From positions 1 to 32,805 of the forward strand of contig JAKPQU010000380.1 in NCBI GenBank assembly GCA_029555925.1: 32,805 nt of DNA. Reading direction: 5' to 3'. Under the pieces are notes generated by a model, which did no database searches, was not told the origin of the DNA, and saw only the letters and a list, made by a program, of their open reading frames with translations. Of this stretch, positions 7,162 to 15,046 are shown in pieces. A program made the position numbers and the translations under genes. Source of the stretch: Bacillota bacterium. GTDB taxonomy: Bacteria > Eremiobacterota > SpSt-956 > JAKJGF01. The first letter of the stretch is position 1. Every line of letters begins with the position of its first letter.

Positions 7162-7956
7162 TCATCTAAAATTTTCAACTTTTATCTTTTTTTTATTTTC
7201 ATAAACAAGTATAACACTTGACATAACTCTGGACGTATAGGTTAAATACTTACCTTTATAGTAAAGTGCAGAACTGGTACCGCCGTCAAGATTTACCGCG
7301 TAAAGACACCCCAGGTCCTTCATAATATATGCAAGTGTTCTTAAAAAGACCTTGCTTTCAACTGTTACAAGTAAGAGTTTATTATATGCAGTTATGCCAA
7401 TAGCACTTCTTCTGTTCTGACTGTATACTGCAGGGTCCTGAAACCCTTCATCTGCAGGATTGAGAATAACATCTCCTTCAGTAACGAGCGTGGGGCCTGA
7501 ACATATAACACTTTCAAAAGGAGACCAGTCGATTTTGCTTCCCTGTTGTCCGCTTACATGGTGAAAGGTAACCTGATTTTCTTTATCCACACAGACTGCC
7601 GTGCCTATATATCCGTTATTTACAAATTTTCCGCCTATCACTATAGTTCCTACCGGTTTATAAGTAACTGTATCGAAAAAAGTGCCGTTAATAGCTGCCG
7701 TAGGTTTATAATAATCTATAAAGCTGCTGAAACTTCTGGCAGGATAGTAACCCTGAGAATCTGAAAAGCCTCTTACTACGGCAGGGGTCACCTTTATAAT
7801 GGAAGAATTGAGGTTTACCTGAACTATATGAACATAAAAACCTCTGACTTTCTGTCCGTTATAGGAAACGGCATCTCCCTCTTTAGAATAACAGAAGGCC
7901 ATTGTAGAGAACGATAAAAATATATAAAGGCCTGTAATTCTTATAAAAAAAGACAT
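7162..7956 (-). CDS. Secreted phosphodiester glycosidase (NAGPA/DUF2233) family protein
   Basis: The 264-aa product has a signal peptide (hydrophobic residues 3-22) and a phosphodiester-glycosidase domain (PF09992). Typical motifs are AINGTFFDTVTYKPVGTIVIGGKFVNNG near residues 92-120, RRSAIGITAYNKLLLVTVE and the catalytic-region VNLDGGTSSALYYKGKYL near 220-238. Members remove sugar-phosphate or sugar caps from exopolysaccharides or lysosomal glycans. Here an extracytoplasmic polysaccharide role is likely. ATG 7956 is preceded by a moderate AAGG site. It precedes ddl on the same strand but is separated from it by repeats and parS, so cotranscription is uncertain. Confidence 0.83.
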   Translation of the reverse strand: MSFFIRITGLYIFLSFSTMAFCYSKEGDAVSYNGQKVRGFYVHIVQVNLNSSIIKVTPAVVRGFSDSQGYYPARSFSSFIDYYKPTAAINGTFFDTVTYKPVGTIVIGGKFVNNGYIGTAVCVDKENQVTFHHVSGQQGSKIDWSPFESVICSGPTLVTEGDVILNPADEGFQDPAVYSQNRRSAIGITAYNKLLLVTVESKVFLRTLAYIMKDLGCLYAVNLDGGTSSALYYKGKYLTYTSRVMSSVILVYENKKKIKVENFR

Positions 7957-8038
7957 TTTCCCGTACCTTAATTAAAAACGTGAAAAGCGAAAAGGATAAA
8001 AGTGTCATTTTTTCGCATCTCACGTCTCACATAATTAT

Positions 8039-8138
8039 TATATTCAGTTTCATAACCTGGAAATTAAATGCTTCGTCACGCGTGACGCGTGACGCGTGAC
8101 GCGAATAATGCCTGTAATTTGTTATGAAACACACTATA
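8039..8138 (+). repeat. MITE-like element, family A (divergent short copy)
   Basis: An approximately 100-bp element whose left end (TATATTCAGTTTCATAAC, 8039-8056) and right end (GTTATGAAACACACTATA, 8121-8138) are inverted repeats of the family A type. The middle is a clean GTGACGC heptamer array. It lies between divergent genes (7956 minus, 8306 plus). The rest of 7957-8305 shows GTGAAAA-type repeat remnants near 7980-8030 and no gene. Confidence 0.7.
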
Positions 8139-8305
8139 ATTTCTTTAAAAAAAGAAAAAATCCTTTTAAGGAAATATGAGGAAGGAATAAAATATATAAA
8201 ATAGAAATTTATCTTCAGTTAAAATCCTCTTTATCAATCACACGTCACGCATCATGCATTTCGTGTGAAAAAAATAAAATCAAAGGTAGAATTACGGAGG
8301 TACAC

Positions 8306-9931
8306 ATGAACCCTCAGTTATACGCTTCTCCCAATACTGTATATACTGTTACCCGTGACAGACAATCAATGACCATATATAAAATGGACAGACCTTTATA
8401 TACCTGGGAATATTCTTTTCAGGATTTTATAGTTATAGGAATAAGCAATTACGGGAATATAACATGTATTGCAGATGACAAGTTCTATATATTTGAGAAA
8501 GAAGGTCTTATAACAGGCCCTGTAATGCAGTTGAGTCCAGGATACGAATCACCGCCTAATTCTATAAAATACAATATGAAAGTTGATGATAAGGGTATCC
8601 AGGTCTGCTACGAACGAATTACAGAGAAAACCTTTCTGAACAAAACAACCTACCAGTCAGAGATATATGTCTATAATTTACACAGCGGACAGACTATAAA
8701 CTGGTGGGGATTTACAAGGGATAATAAACAGAATCTGGATCTGGACTGGACTATTTCAAAAGAACTTAATTATATAACATTTCTGGAAAAATTTTATATT
8801 TCTATACATAAAGATTATTATAAACTCCATCTTCTGGATGTAAGGAGAAACTCTTCACTTTACACTATACAGATAAACGATATATACGAACCGGCTTTAT
8901 TGCTTACTTCCAACGGACAGGTAATTCTACACTGCCATTCTGCAAAGATAAACAGGTTATTAACCTTTAATATAAAAGGAGAAAAATATGAGCTCATACT
9001 GCCGAATTCTTTCAGTATTTTTGCAACAGGCAGAAATATAATAGCAATAAAACACAGCAATAACAGTCAATTTATCTTTATTTCCATGGAAAAACATTCC
9101 GAATATACAGTTGACCTGACTATTCTGGACAACCACCAAATAGATTATAATGTTTTTATAAAAGATAATGATGAAATTGCCCTGATATACAGGGTGCCGG
9201 GAGAGAAAAATTTCCGCCGTCTGGAAGCACCTCTGAACGATTTTCTTATACATATAAAAAGATGGCAGCTTGTATTAAAAGATCAGGAAAAGCAAAAAAG
9301 CCTCTCCCGTAAACAGCAGTTAAAGGAACAGGAAGAAATAACCTTTGACACAGCAAAAGCAAGACTTCTGACACAGTCTGCCCTTAAACACCACAATCTG
9401 AGGAAAGACAAGATATACAGTAAAGTTATACAGATAGATCAATTAATGAGTAAATTGAACGAACAGTATATCTGTCAGTCACTGTCTGAAGTTCAGTATA
9501 AAGAAAATAGAGTAAGACTTCTAGAGTCATTATCCAGACTGGAAGAAGTAGCAAAAAGATTCGGTATGAATATAAAAGAAGAGGATTTCCCATCTGATCT
9601 GACTGTTACCGAGAATCTGAAAAAAGAAATTGATCTGCTCAGAGGAGAAAAGAAAATAACCTTTGATGTCTATAAAAAATGGGAAGAAAAAGTAAGGCTC
9701 ATGAAAATAAAGGAAAAAGAAAAGAAGAAAATAGAAAGTAAGGACGGAGGAAAGGAGAAACAGAACAGAGCAGAAGAAGAACAGAAGGTTATTAAACTAT
9801 TAGAACTCCTCGAGGAAAGATTGATAAAAGGAGAAGTATCGGAAACGTTATTTCTGGAATTGAGAAATAAATATAACAGCAGACTGGAAAGTTTAAGAGG
9901 TAAAGCTCCAGCTCAAAAAGGGATTGTGTAA
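8306..9931 (+). CDS. Predicted beta-propeller protein with SHOCT-like helical C-terminus
   Basis: The 541-aa product has no signal peptide, so it is probably cytoplasmic. Residues ~1-310 are regularly strand-rich in the manner of a beta-propeller (for example PLYTWEYSFQDFIVIGISNYG, ALLLTSNGQVILHCHSAKINRLLTFNI). From ~325 the protein becomes charged and helical. It shows three hairpin-like units: LMSKLNEQYICQSLSEVQYK, LRGEKKITFDVYKKWEEKV and LEERLIKGEVSETLFLELRN. The last is close to the SHOCT pattern (LxxLxxxGxIxxEEFxxxK), which is known in oligomerisation or nucleic-acid contexts. A strong GGAGG site sits before ATG 8306. No family is recognised; a scaffold role is conceivable but unproven. 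Confidence 0.75.
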   Translation: MNPQLYASPNTVYTVTRDRQSMTIYKMDRPLYTWEYSFQDFIVIGISNYGNITCIADDKFYIFEKEGLITGPVMQLSPGYESPPNSIKYNMKVDDKGIQVCYERITEKTFLNKTTYQSEIYVYNLHSGQTINWWGFTRDNKQNLDLDWTISKELNYITFLEKFYISIHKDYYKLHLLDVRRNSSLYTIQINDIYEPALLLTSNGQVILHCHSAKINRLLTFNIKGEKYELILPNSFSIFATGRNIIAIKHSNNSQFIFISMEKHSEYTVDLTILDNHQIDYNVFIKDNDEIALIYRVPGEKNFRRLEAPLNDFLIHIKRWQLVLKDQEKQKSLSRKQQLKEQEEITFDTAKARLLTQSALKHHNLRKDKIYSKVIQIDQLMSKLNEQYICQSLSEVQYKENRVRLLESLSRLEEVAKRFGMNIKEEDFPSDLTVTENLKKEIDLLRGEKKITFDVYKKWEEKVRLMKIKEKEKKKIESKDGGKEKQNRAEEEQKVIKLLELLEERLIKGEVSETLFLELRNKYNSRLESLRGKAPAQKGIV

Positions 9932-9988
9932 AAACATGACATGTAATTTTACATACAACGGGAAAAGAAATTTGTCACAGATATTCAG

Positions 9989-10029
9989 AGTGAAAAGTGA
10001 AAAAAATTAGATTTTACTTACTTTTCACT
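9989..10029. repeat. GTGAAAA-type repeat forming a hairpin
   Basis: AGTGAAAAGT (9989-9998) and ACTTTTCACT (10020-10029) are a perfect 10-bp inverted pair made from GTGAAAA heptamers. The hairpin lies 57 bases past the stop of the preceding gene and may also act as a transcription end, although no T-run follows directly. Confidence 0.5.
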
Positions 10030-10113
10030 ATTCACTAATTAATAGATTTTTAAAATCAGGTGCCATTTCCAGTAAACGTTAATCTACGTGTCGTAAAAAA
10101 CACTATAAAACAT

Positions 10114-10143
10114 TTGCATTCAATTTATCTGTTATGTTATAAT
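10114..10143 (+). promoter_or_regulatory. Predicted sigma-70 promoter with extended -10
   Basis: TTGCAT (10114-10119), an 18-base spacer and TATAAT (10138-10143), with TG at 10135-10136 giving an extended -10. It faces the copper-amine-oxidase-N gene and the binding-protein gene and is the likely promoter of that pair. Confidence 0.6.
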
Positions 10144-10175
10144 TTTCAGGACAAACCTTATAAAATAAAGAACAG

Positions 10176-10230
10176 AAAGGAGAAAGGGCAATTATGTTCG
10201 TGACGCGTAACGCGTGACGCGTAACGCGAG
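10176..10230 (+). other. Orphan ribosome site and ATG interrupted by a heptamer array
   Basis: AAAGGAG (10176-10182) is followed by ATG at 10194, which reads only MFVTRNA before a stop created by the GTGACGC/GTAACGC array (10199-10229). It is either a short leader peptide or a start region split from its gene by repeat insertion. The downstream gene begins with GTG 10309 and has no comparable ribosome site. Confidence 0.4.
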
Positions 10231-10308
10231 ATAAAGCCATATCGATAGGAGCAAAAATAAAATTTTACATCTTTATGGTAGAAAAATGAAAAATTTGCCC
10301 GAAATATT

Positions 10309-11145
10309 GTGAAAAAAAAGATTAGCTTTTTATTGTTATTGATTTATCTCCTGTTATTTTTACCGTCTTATGCAGAGGAAACTCCGAAGGTTTATGTTAA
10401 CGGCTCCCAGGTATCGGCACCATCAATTGAGCAGGACGGAGAAGTCTATGTTTCCATACAGAGTCTTGCAAAAGCTCTGAAGATAAGTGTCAAATGGGAG
10501 CCCAATAATAAAGTAATTTCTATAAACGGCAAAGCTATGGACTGTAAACCTCTATTGAAAAGCAATACTATCTATGTACCTGCCATGGCTCTCGGCAACC
10601 ATATAGGAGCAGAGGTTGAAATGGATTACAGCCAGAATATAATTAAAATAAATACAGGGAAAACACCTCATCCAAATCCGACAAAAGAACCGACACCGGC
10701 AGCAACAAAAGCACCGACACCTGTTGCCAATAATCCCACTCCTGCCCCTACGGCTGCTCCTACTGCAAAAATTTCTATGTTTGTGCCAACACAGGCAGAA
10801 AACGATAATTTCCGTGTTACCGTTACAAATCTTGAATATTCAAGCATAATAAAAAATTATTATACCCCTAAATCAGGCAACAGGTTCTGTACCCTGAACC
10901 TTTCACAGCAGAATATTTCCGCCAATGTCCAGATCTACACGGGAACTTTTTCCCTCGTTGATAAAGACGGAGTTTCCTATGATTATCTGGAAGGACTCAG
11001 CAATTTCTGGCTTCAAGTTCTTCAACCGGGAGGAACAAACTTCGGCCACCTGGTTTATGAAATACCGGCAACAGCAGTGCCTGACAAACTTATCCTGTAC
11101 AGTATAGATCAACCGAGTCTGACTCTTAATTTAAACTTGAAATAA
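10309..11145 (+). CDS. Secreted protein with copper-amine-oxidase-N domain and DUF4352 domain
   Basis: The 278-aa product has a signal peptide (residues 1-22, cleavage near SYAEE). Residues ~26-118 form a copper amine oxidase N-terminal-like domain (PF07833; KVYVNGSQVSAPSI, DGEVYVSIQSLAKAL, NTIYVPAMALG), which is usually a wall- or ligand-binding module despite its name. A Pro/Thr/Ala linker (~120-160) follows. The final ~120 residues resemble DUF4352 (FRVTVTNLEYS, LNLSQQNIS, SLVDKDGVSYDY, GHLVYEIPATAVPDKLILY), an immunoglobulin-like extracellular fold. The GTG start is the only good in-frame choice and has a poor ribosome site. The solute-binding protein gene follows after 13 bases, so the two are an operon. 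An extracellular envelope or sensing role is likely. Confidence 0.82.
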   Translation: MKKKISFLLLLIYLLLFLPSYAEETPKVYVNGSQVSAPSIEQDGEVYVSIQSLAKALKISVKWEPNNKVISINGKAMDCKPLLKSNTIYVPAMALGNHIGAEVEMDYSQNIIKINTGKTPHPNPTKEPTPAATKAPTPVANNPTPAPTAAPTAKISMFVPTQAENDNFRVTVTNLEYSSIIKNYYTPKSGNRFCTLNLSQQNISANVQIYTGTFSLVDKDGVSYDYLEGLSNFWLQVLQPGGTNFGHLVYEIPATAVPDKLILYSIDQPSLTLNLNLK

Positions 11146-11158
11146 TCAGGAGGCATAT

Positions 11159-12433
11159 ATGAAAAAAATATTATTATTTTTAATAATTACCATTATGACC
11201 ATAAATATGATGCCTGTTTTTGCAGGAGAACCTGTAACAATAAATTTCTGGCATGCCATGGACAGGCACCGAGGAAAAGTTTTAAATAATCTGGTAGATG
11301 AATTCAATAAAACCCACCCTGACATAAAGGTAGTGGCTACATTTAAAGGGGTAACGGATAATACGAAAGACAAGTATAAAAACAGTTACAATATACTCTT
11401 CCAGCAACTGTTAATAAGTATTTCCATGCAGACCCCGCCTGATGTATCACAGGTATATGAAAACTGGACGAGCCAGTTTGTACAGATAAAATCCATTACA
11501 CCTCTAGAAAATTTTGCAAATAAAGAATTTACGGAGAAAGAGTTGCCGGATTTCGTTCCAACCTTTCTTGAAGCAAATAAAGAAGACGGAAAACTCTGGT
11601 CATTACCATTCAATAAAAGTATATATGTTCTATATTATAATAAATATATTTTTTCGAAGGCAGGCGTAAAACCTCCTGCGAACTGGGAGGAAGTAAGAGA
11701 AACAGCGAAAAAACTTACACAGAAAACTTCTTCAGGCAATGTAACCCGTTACGGCATATCATTCAAAGCAGATGTAGACACATTTTCTGTGATCCTGTTA
11801 TCCAGAGGAGGAAATCTTATTGAAGGTAACAAAAAAGCTACCTTTAACGGCGAAGAAGGAGAGAAAACGATAAAATATCTCCAATCCCTTATAGAAGATG
11901 GTTCTGCCCTTGTTTCTTTTGAACCTCAAAAAGATTTCCAGGAAGGTAAATGTGCTATGTATGTCGATACTTCTTCCGGTATTTCCAATCTGGAAAGAAA
12001 TATTTCTTTCGAATACGGAGTTGCTCCATGCCCTTCCGATAAAGGGAAAATTCTGTTTGCAGGCACCAACCTTGCCATATTTTCAGCATCGTCACAGGAA
12101 AAGCAGAAGGCTTCATGGGAATTCATAAAATGGCTTACAAATTCGGAAAACACCGCGAAATGGTCTATGGAAACAGGCTATTTGCCTGTAAGACATTCTG
12201 CCATAGAAAGTAAAGATTATCAGGAATTTCTCTCACAACATGAGAAACATAAAATCGGCATAGATGAACTGAATATGGCGACAGTGGCACCCATAGTACC
12301 TTCATGGCAATCAATCAGAGGCATCATTGACGACACTGTTTTCAATACAGTTGTAGTAAAACAGGATATAAAGGAAACACTCAATACTGCAGCCACTACT
12401 GCAGACAGGTTTCTCGGATTGCCGCAAAAATAG
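11159..12433 (+). CDS. ABC transporter extracellular solute-binding protein (family 1, sugar-type)
   Basis: The 424-aa product has a signal peptide (residues 1-22, MMPVFAGEP cleavage area) and is typical of family 1 binding proteins: an opening VTINFWHAMDRHRGKVLNNLVDEFNKTHPDIKV, then SMQTPPDVSQVYENW, LPFNKSIYVLYYNKYIFSKAG, the PPANWEEVRETAKKLT segment, AMYVDTSSG and the C-terminal ASWEFIKWLTNSENTAKWSMETGYLPVR. This family, UgpB-like, captures sugars or glycerol phosphates. A strong AGGAGG sits before ATG 11159. No permease or ATPase gene is adjacent, so its transporter lies elsewhere or it serves as a sensory binding protein. No lipobox Cys is apparent, which suits a free periplasmic protein. 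Confidence 0.92.
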   Translation: MKKILLFLIITIMTINMMPVFAGEPVTINFWHAMDRHRGKVLNNLVDEFNKTHPDIKVVATFKGVTDNTKDKYKNSYNILFQQLLISISMQTPPDVSQVYENWTSQFVQIKSITPLENFANKEFTEKELPDFVPTFLEANKEDGKLWSLPFNKSIYVLYYNKYIFSKAGVKPPANWEEVRETAKKLTQKTSSGNVTRYGISFKADVDTFSVILLSRGGNLIEGNKKATFNGEEGEKTIKYLQSLIEDGSALVSFEPQKDFQEGKCAMYVDTSSGISNLERNISFEYGVAPCPSDKGKILFAGTNLAIFSASSQEKQKASWEFIKWLTNSENTAKWSMETGYLPVRHSAIESKDYQEFLSQHEKHKIGIDELNMATVAPIVPSWQSIRGIIDDTVFNTVVVKQDIKETLNTAATTADRFLGLPQK

Positions 12434-12443
12434 TCGGGACTAT

Positions 12444-12489
12444 TTACTATAGTGAGTCGTGAAGCGTGAAACGTGAACAGCGAGTAGAA
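12444..12489 (+). repeat. Heptamer tract with mixed GTGAAGC/GTGAAAC units
   Basis: A short tract (GTGAGTCGTGAAGCGTGAAA and on) lies between the binding-protein gene and the ADP-ribosylglycohydrolase gene. The start of the latter directly follows it, so its 5' leader is made of repeat sequence and lacks a clear ribosome site. Confidence 0.6.
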
Positions 12490-12490
12490 A

Positions 12491-13528
12491 ATGAATAAAG
12501 AAACAAATTTTTTCATATCCAGACGTTCCTTTATTAAAGGATTCATGATAACAGCTTCAGGTGCTTTTTCGTGTTCTTTACTGTCAGGAAAAGAAATAAG
12601 CCTCCCTGAACGTTACAGAGGAAGCCTTCTCGGTCTGGCAACGGTTGACGCACTGGGAACAACCCTGGAATTCAAAAGTCCCGGCTCATTTGAACCGATA
12701 AAGGATATGATCGGAGGAGGGCCTTTTCACCTGAAAGCAGGGGAATGGACAGATGACACGTCAATGGCTCTCTGTCTTGCAGAGAGTCTGATTGAAACAG
12801 GAGGCTTCGACCCGGCAGATCAGATGAAAAGATATGTTAGATGGTATAAAAAAGGACATTTAAGCAGTAACGGAGTATGTTTTGATATAGGCGACACTGT
12901 AAGAAAAGCTCTGGAGCTTTTTGAGGAAACAGGAGAACCTTACTGCGGCTCTACAGATTCGAAATCATCGGGGAACGGCTCAATCATGCGTCTTTCACCT
13001 GCAGTGCTTTTATACAGAAAAAATCCGGAGGAAGCCATAGAAAAAGCAAAAGACACTTCCAGAACAACTCACGGGAGCAGTATCTGCCTTGACGGGTGCC
13101 GGTATTTTGCATCCCTTGTTCTGGGAGCTCTGAACGGAATATGTAAAGAAGAATTACTGTCAAAACATTACTCTATCATTCCTGGATACTGGAAAAAACA
13201 TCGTCTCGTTCCTGAAATAGATGAAATAGCTGCCGGTTCCTTTAAAGAAAAAAATCCTCCGGAAATAAAAGGTACAGGTTATGTGGCAGCATGCCTGGAA
13301 GCTGCCCTATGGGCTTTTTACAGAAGCAGTTCTTTTAAAGAAGGAGCCCTTATGGCAGTAAATCTCGGAGACGACGCGGACACCACGGGAGCAGTCTACG
13401 GTCAGCTTGCCGGTGCATATTACGGAGAAAGAAATATACCGGAGAAATGGCTTTCCATACTGGCATGCAGAGAATTGATCTGCGATTTTGCCGTTAAAAT
13501 TTTTAATATGTCAGAAAAGGTTCATTGA
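12491..13528 (+). CDS. Tat-signal ADP-ribosylglycohydrolase (DraG/ARH-like)
   Basis: The 345-aa product has an N-terminal SRRSFIKG motif (Arg11-Arg12) followed by a mild hydrophobic stretch, fitting a twin-arginine signal. Residues ~38-335 form an ADP-ribosylglycohydrolase domain (PF03747): [16 protein letters not shown], the metal motif [10 protein letters not shown] (86-93), [30 protein letters not shown] and the second metal motif [20 protein letters not shown] (from 293). The Asp residues that bind Mg2+/Mn2+ are all present. Such enzymes remove ADP-ribose from proteins or DNA, normally in the cytoplasm. Export would be unusual. The alternative is that the RR segment is coincidental. The start follows a repeat tract with a weak ribosome site. 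Confidence 0.88.
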   Translation: MNKETNFFISRRSFIKGFMITASGAFSCSLLSGKEISLPERYRGSLLGLATVDALGTTLEFKSPGSFEPIKDMIGGGPFHLKAGEWTDDTSMALCLAESLIETGGFDPADQMKRYVRWYKKGHLSSNGVCFDIGDTVRKALELFEETGEPYCGSTDSKSSGNGSIMRLSPAVLLYRKNPEEAIEKAKDTSRTTHGSSICLDGCRYFASLVLGALNGICKEELLSKHYSIIPGYWKKHRLVPEIDEIAAGSFKEKNPPEIKGTGYVAACLEAALWAFYRSSSFKEGALMAVNLGDDADTTGAVYGQLAGAYYGERNIPEKWLSILACRELICDFAVKIFNMSEKVH

Positions 13529-13667
13529 CCAGAGATTACTTTTCTTAATGCTTCTTTTTTGATATAATATTTACGGATTTATATTAAATCGTAAAGGGTG
13601 AAGGGTGAAGAGAGGAATACTTCTCATTCTTTGCTGTGAATACCCGAGAAAGGTTACTTAAGAATCC

Positions 13668-14057
13668 ATGAAAGATCTGGAAATCGACCATTTAAAATTC
13701 AATGAAAACCGGCAGGATATGAGTATTCAATGGAAAAAATTCTGGCCTGTCTTTGACCACTTTCATATATTCCTTAAAAATAAAGGATTAAAGTCTAAAA
13801 CCATCGGAGAAAAAACCAATTGTGTCGTTATTTTTGTCATGAATTATCTCAGGCTTAAAGATGATATAAAATCCGTAAATGAAATATCGGGTGAAGATAT
13901 AAAAAAATTCATGTTATATAATTATCACCTCTTATTCCCTGACTCCACCGTTTTTCAGAAGAAAACCTTTAAGAAAGCCATCATGGATTTTTATACGTTT
14001 TTAAATAAAAAAGGTTTTCTCTCGAACGAACAGTTAAAAGAATTAGGTAATGCGTGA
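13668..14057 (+). CDS. Solo recombinase core-binding (SAM-like) domain protein, tentative
   Basis: The 129-aa helical protein has a pattern like the N-terminal DNA-binding domain of tyrosine recombinases: FHIFLKNKGLKSKTIGEKTNCVVIFVMNYL, VNEISGEDIKKFML, FQKKTFKKAIMDFYTFLNKKG. No catalytic domain (R, HxxR, Y) follows in any frame. Either it is a truncated integrase or a stand-alone helical protein; the intact frame favours a functional small protein. The ribosome site is weak. Its stop codon lies in a GTGATGC-type heptamer tract (14048-14076). It could be an accessory to repeat mobility, but that is speculation. The upstream 13529-13667 holds GTGAAGG repeats and an AT-rich possible -10 (TATAAT, 13563-13568) without a good -35. 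Confidence 0.55.
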   Translation: MKDLEIDHLKFNENRQDMSIQWKKFWPVFDHFHIFLKNKGLKSKTIGEKTNCVVIFVMNYLRLKDDIKSVNEISGEDIKKFMLYNYHLLFPDSTVFQKKTFKKAIMDFYTFLNKKGFLSNEQLKELGNA

Positions 14058-14140
14058 TATGTGATGCGTAATGCGTTAAATAACGTTGAGGGCTGAGAGA
14101 GCAACCTCTAAGCTATAAACACAAACAGTTGTGGCATTCA

Positions 14141-14169
14141 GGTTGAAAATTCAACCTTTTATTTTTTTT
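14141..14169 (+). terminator. Rho-independent terminator
   Basis: A 6-bp stem, GGTTGA (14141-14146) with TCAACC (14151-14156), and a 4-base loop are followed by a T-rich run to 14169. It would end transcription from the small recombinase-like gene before the HAD gene. A TATAAT at 14180-14185 just after it is a plausible -10 for the HAD gene, without a good -35. Confidence 0.55.
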
Positions 14170-14215
14170 ATCCCTGTGGTATAATAGCAAAAATTTTCGA
14201 ATCGGAGACACTATA

Positions 14216-14872
14216 ATGGAAGTAAAAGCAATAATTTTCGATTGTGACGGAGTTCTTGTAGATTCTGAACCATATAGCTGTGCAGTATGGAAACCTGTTC
14301 TGGCAAAAAGAGGGGTAACTATAGAAGATGATTTTAAATTAATAGTAGGGAAAAATTCATCTGATGCAATAAAATTCTTTTTCGACAAATATTCCTTTAC
14401 TGGTAATATAGATGAAATAGCAAAGGAAAAAGAAGAAGAGTATTATAAATTTGCAAAAGGCAAGTTAAAACCCTTTCCCGGCACGGTAGAATTTATAGAA
14501 AAAGCTCTTGAATTAAACCTGGCTATATGTTTGGCATCATCGGGAACACCGGAAAAAATCAATTTTAATCTTTCAGAAAGTGGACTCAAAGGTTACTTTA
14601 AGACTATAATATCATGTGAAGATATAAAAAGAGGGAAACCTGAACCGGATATATTCCTGGCTTCAGCGGGAAGACTCGGTGTAAAACCGGGAAACTGTAT
14701 TGTAGTGGAAGATTCTCTCTATGGCATAACGGCAGCCAGAAGAGCGTCTATGTTCTGTATAGGACTTACTACAAGTTTTCCTGCCGAAAAATTGACAGAA
14801 GCAGATATGATTGTAGATGTTTTAACAGAAGTTCCTCTTGAGGAATTATGCAGGATATCAGTTATTTACTGA
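14216..14872 (+). CDS. HAD-superfamily phosphatase/phosphoglucomutase-like hydrolase
   Basis: The 218-aa product is a subfamily IA HAD enzyme: motif I IIFDCDGVLVDSEP (nucleophile Asp9, acid Asp11), a helical cap, motif II LASSGTP, motif III Lys in KRGKPEPDIFL and motif IV VVEDSLYGI with the metal-binding acids. The closest group is beta-phosphoglucomutase-like and sugar-phosphate phosphatases; the exact substrate cannot be read. A CGGAGA site precedes ATG 14216. The stop (TGA, 14870-14872) lies within the end of repeat family C, so the C-terminus is set by the repeat. Confidence 0.9.
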   Translation: MEVKAIIFDCDGVLVDSEPYSCAVWKPVLAKRGVTIEDDFKLIVGKNSSDAIKFFFDKYSFTGNIDEIAKEKEEEYYKFAKGKLKPFPGTVEFIEKALELNLAICLASSGTPEKINFNLSESGLKGYFKTIISCEDIKRGKPEPDIFLASAGRLGVKPGNCIVVEDSLYGITAARRASMFCIGLTTSFPAEKLTEADMIVDVLTEVPLEELCRISVIY

Positions 14873-14964
14873 CCTGAGCGTAAGTATGTAATAAAAAGTA
14901 ACTTCCCGTGACGCGTAACGCGTTACGCGTCACGGGAAGCGTATATATTATCTATGCTCACTGC
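14867..14964 (+). repeat. MITE-like element, family C (copy 2) with 38-bp perfect palindrome
   Basis: It begins with TACTGACCTGAGC and ends with the inverted-type TATGCTCACTGCA. The centre is a perfect 38-bp palindrome (14902-14939, axis between 14920 and 14921) made of GTGACGC/GTAACGC heptamers and their mirror. It overlaps the stop codon of the HAD gene by six bases. The remainder up to FolD (to 15046) has only a short CATCACGCATTACG tract. Confidence 0.75.
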
Positions 14965-15046
14965 ATTTAATACAATAACTGTAATCCATATTCACACACA
15001 TTAAGCATCACGCATTACGACTTCGTTCAAAGGGAGGTACTATAAA

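Noticed and set aside
7583..7591. Perfect DnaA box TTATCCACA about 500 bp from parS
   Set aside because: It is a single copy inside a coding sequence with no cluster or AT-rich unwinding region, so it is not evidence of an origin.
14132..14148. Possible sigma-54 promoter (TGGCA...TTGAA) before the HAD gene
   Set aside because: The -12 GC is absent, and the sequence overlaps the terminator stem.
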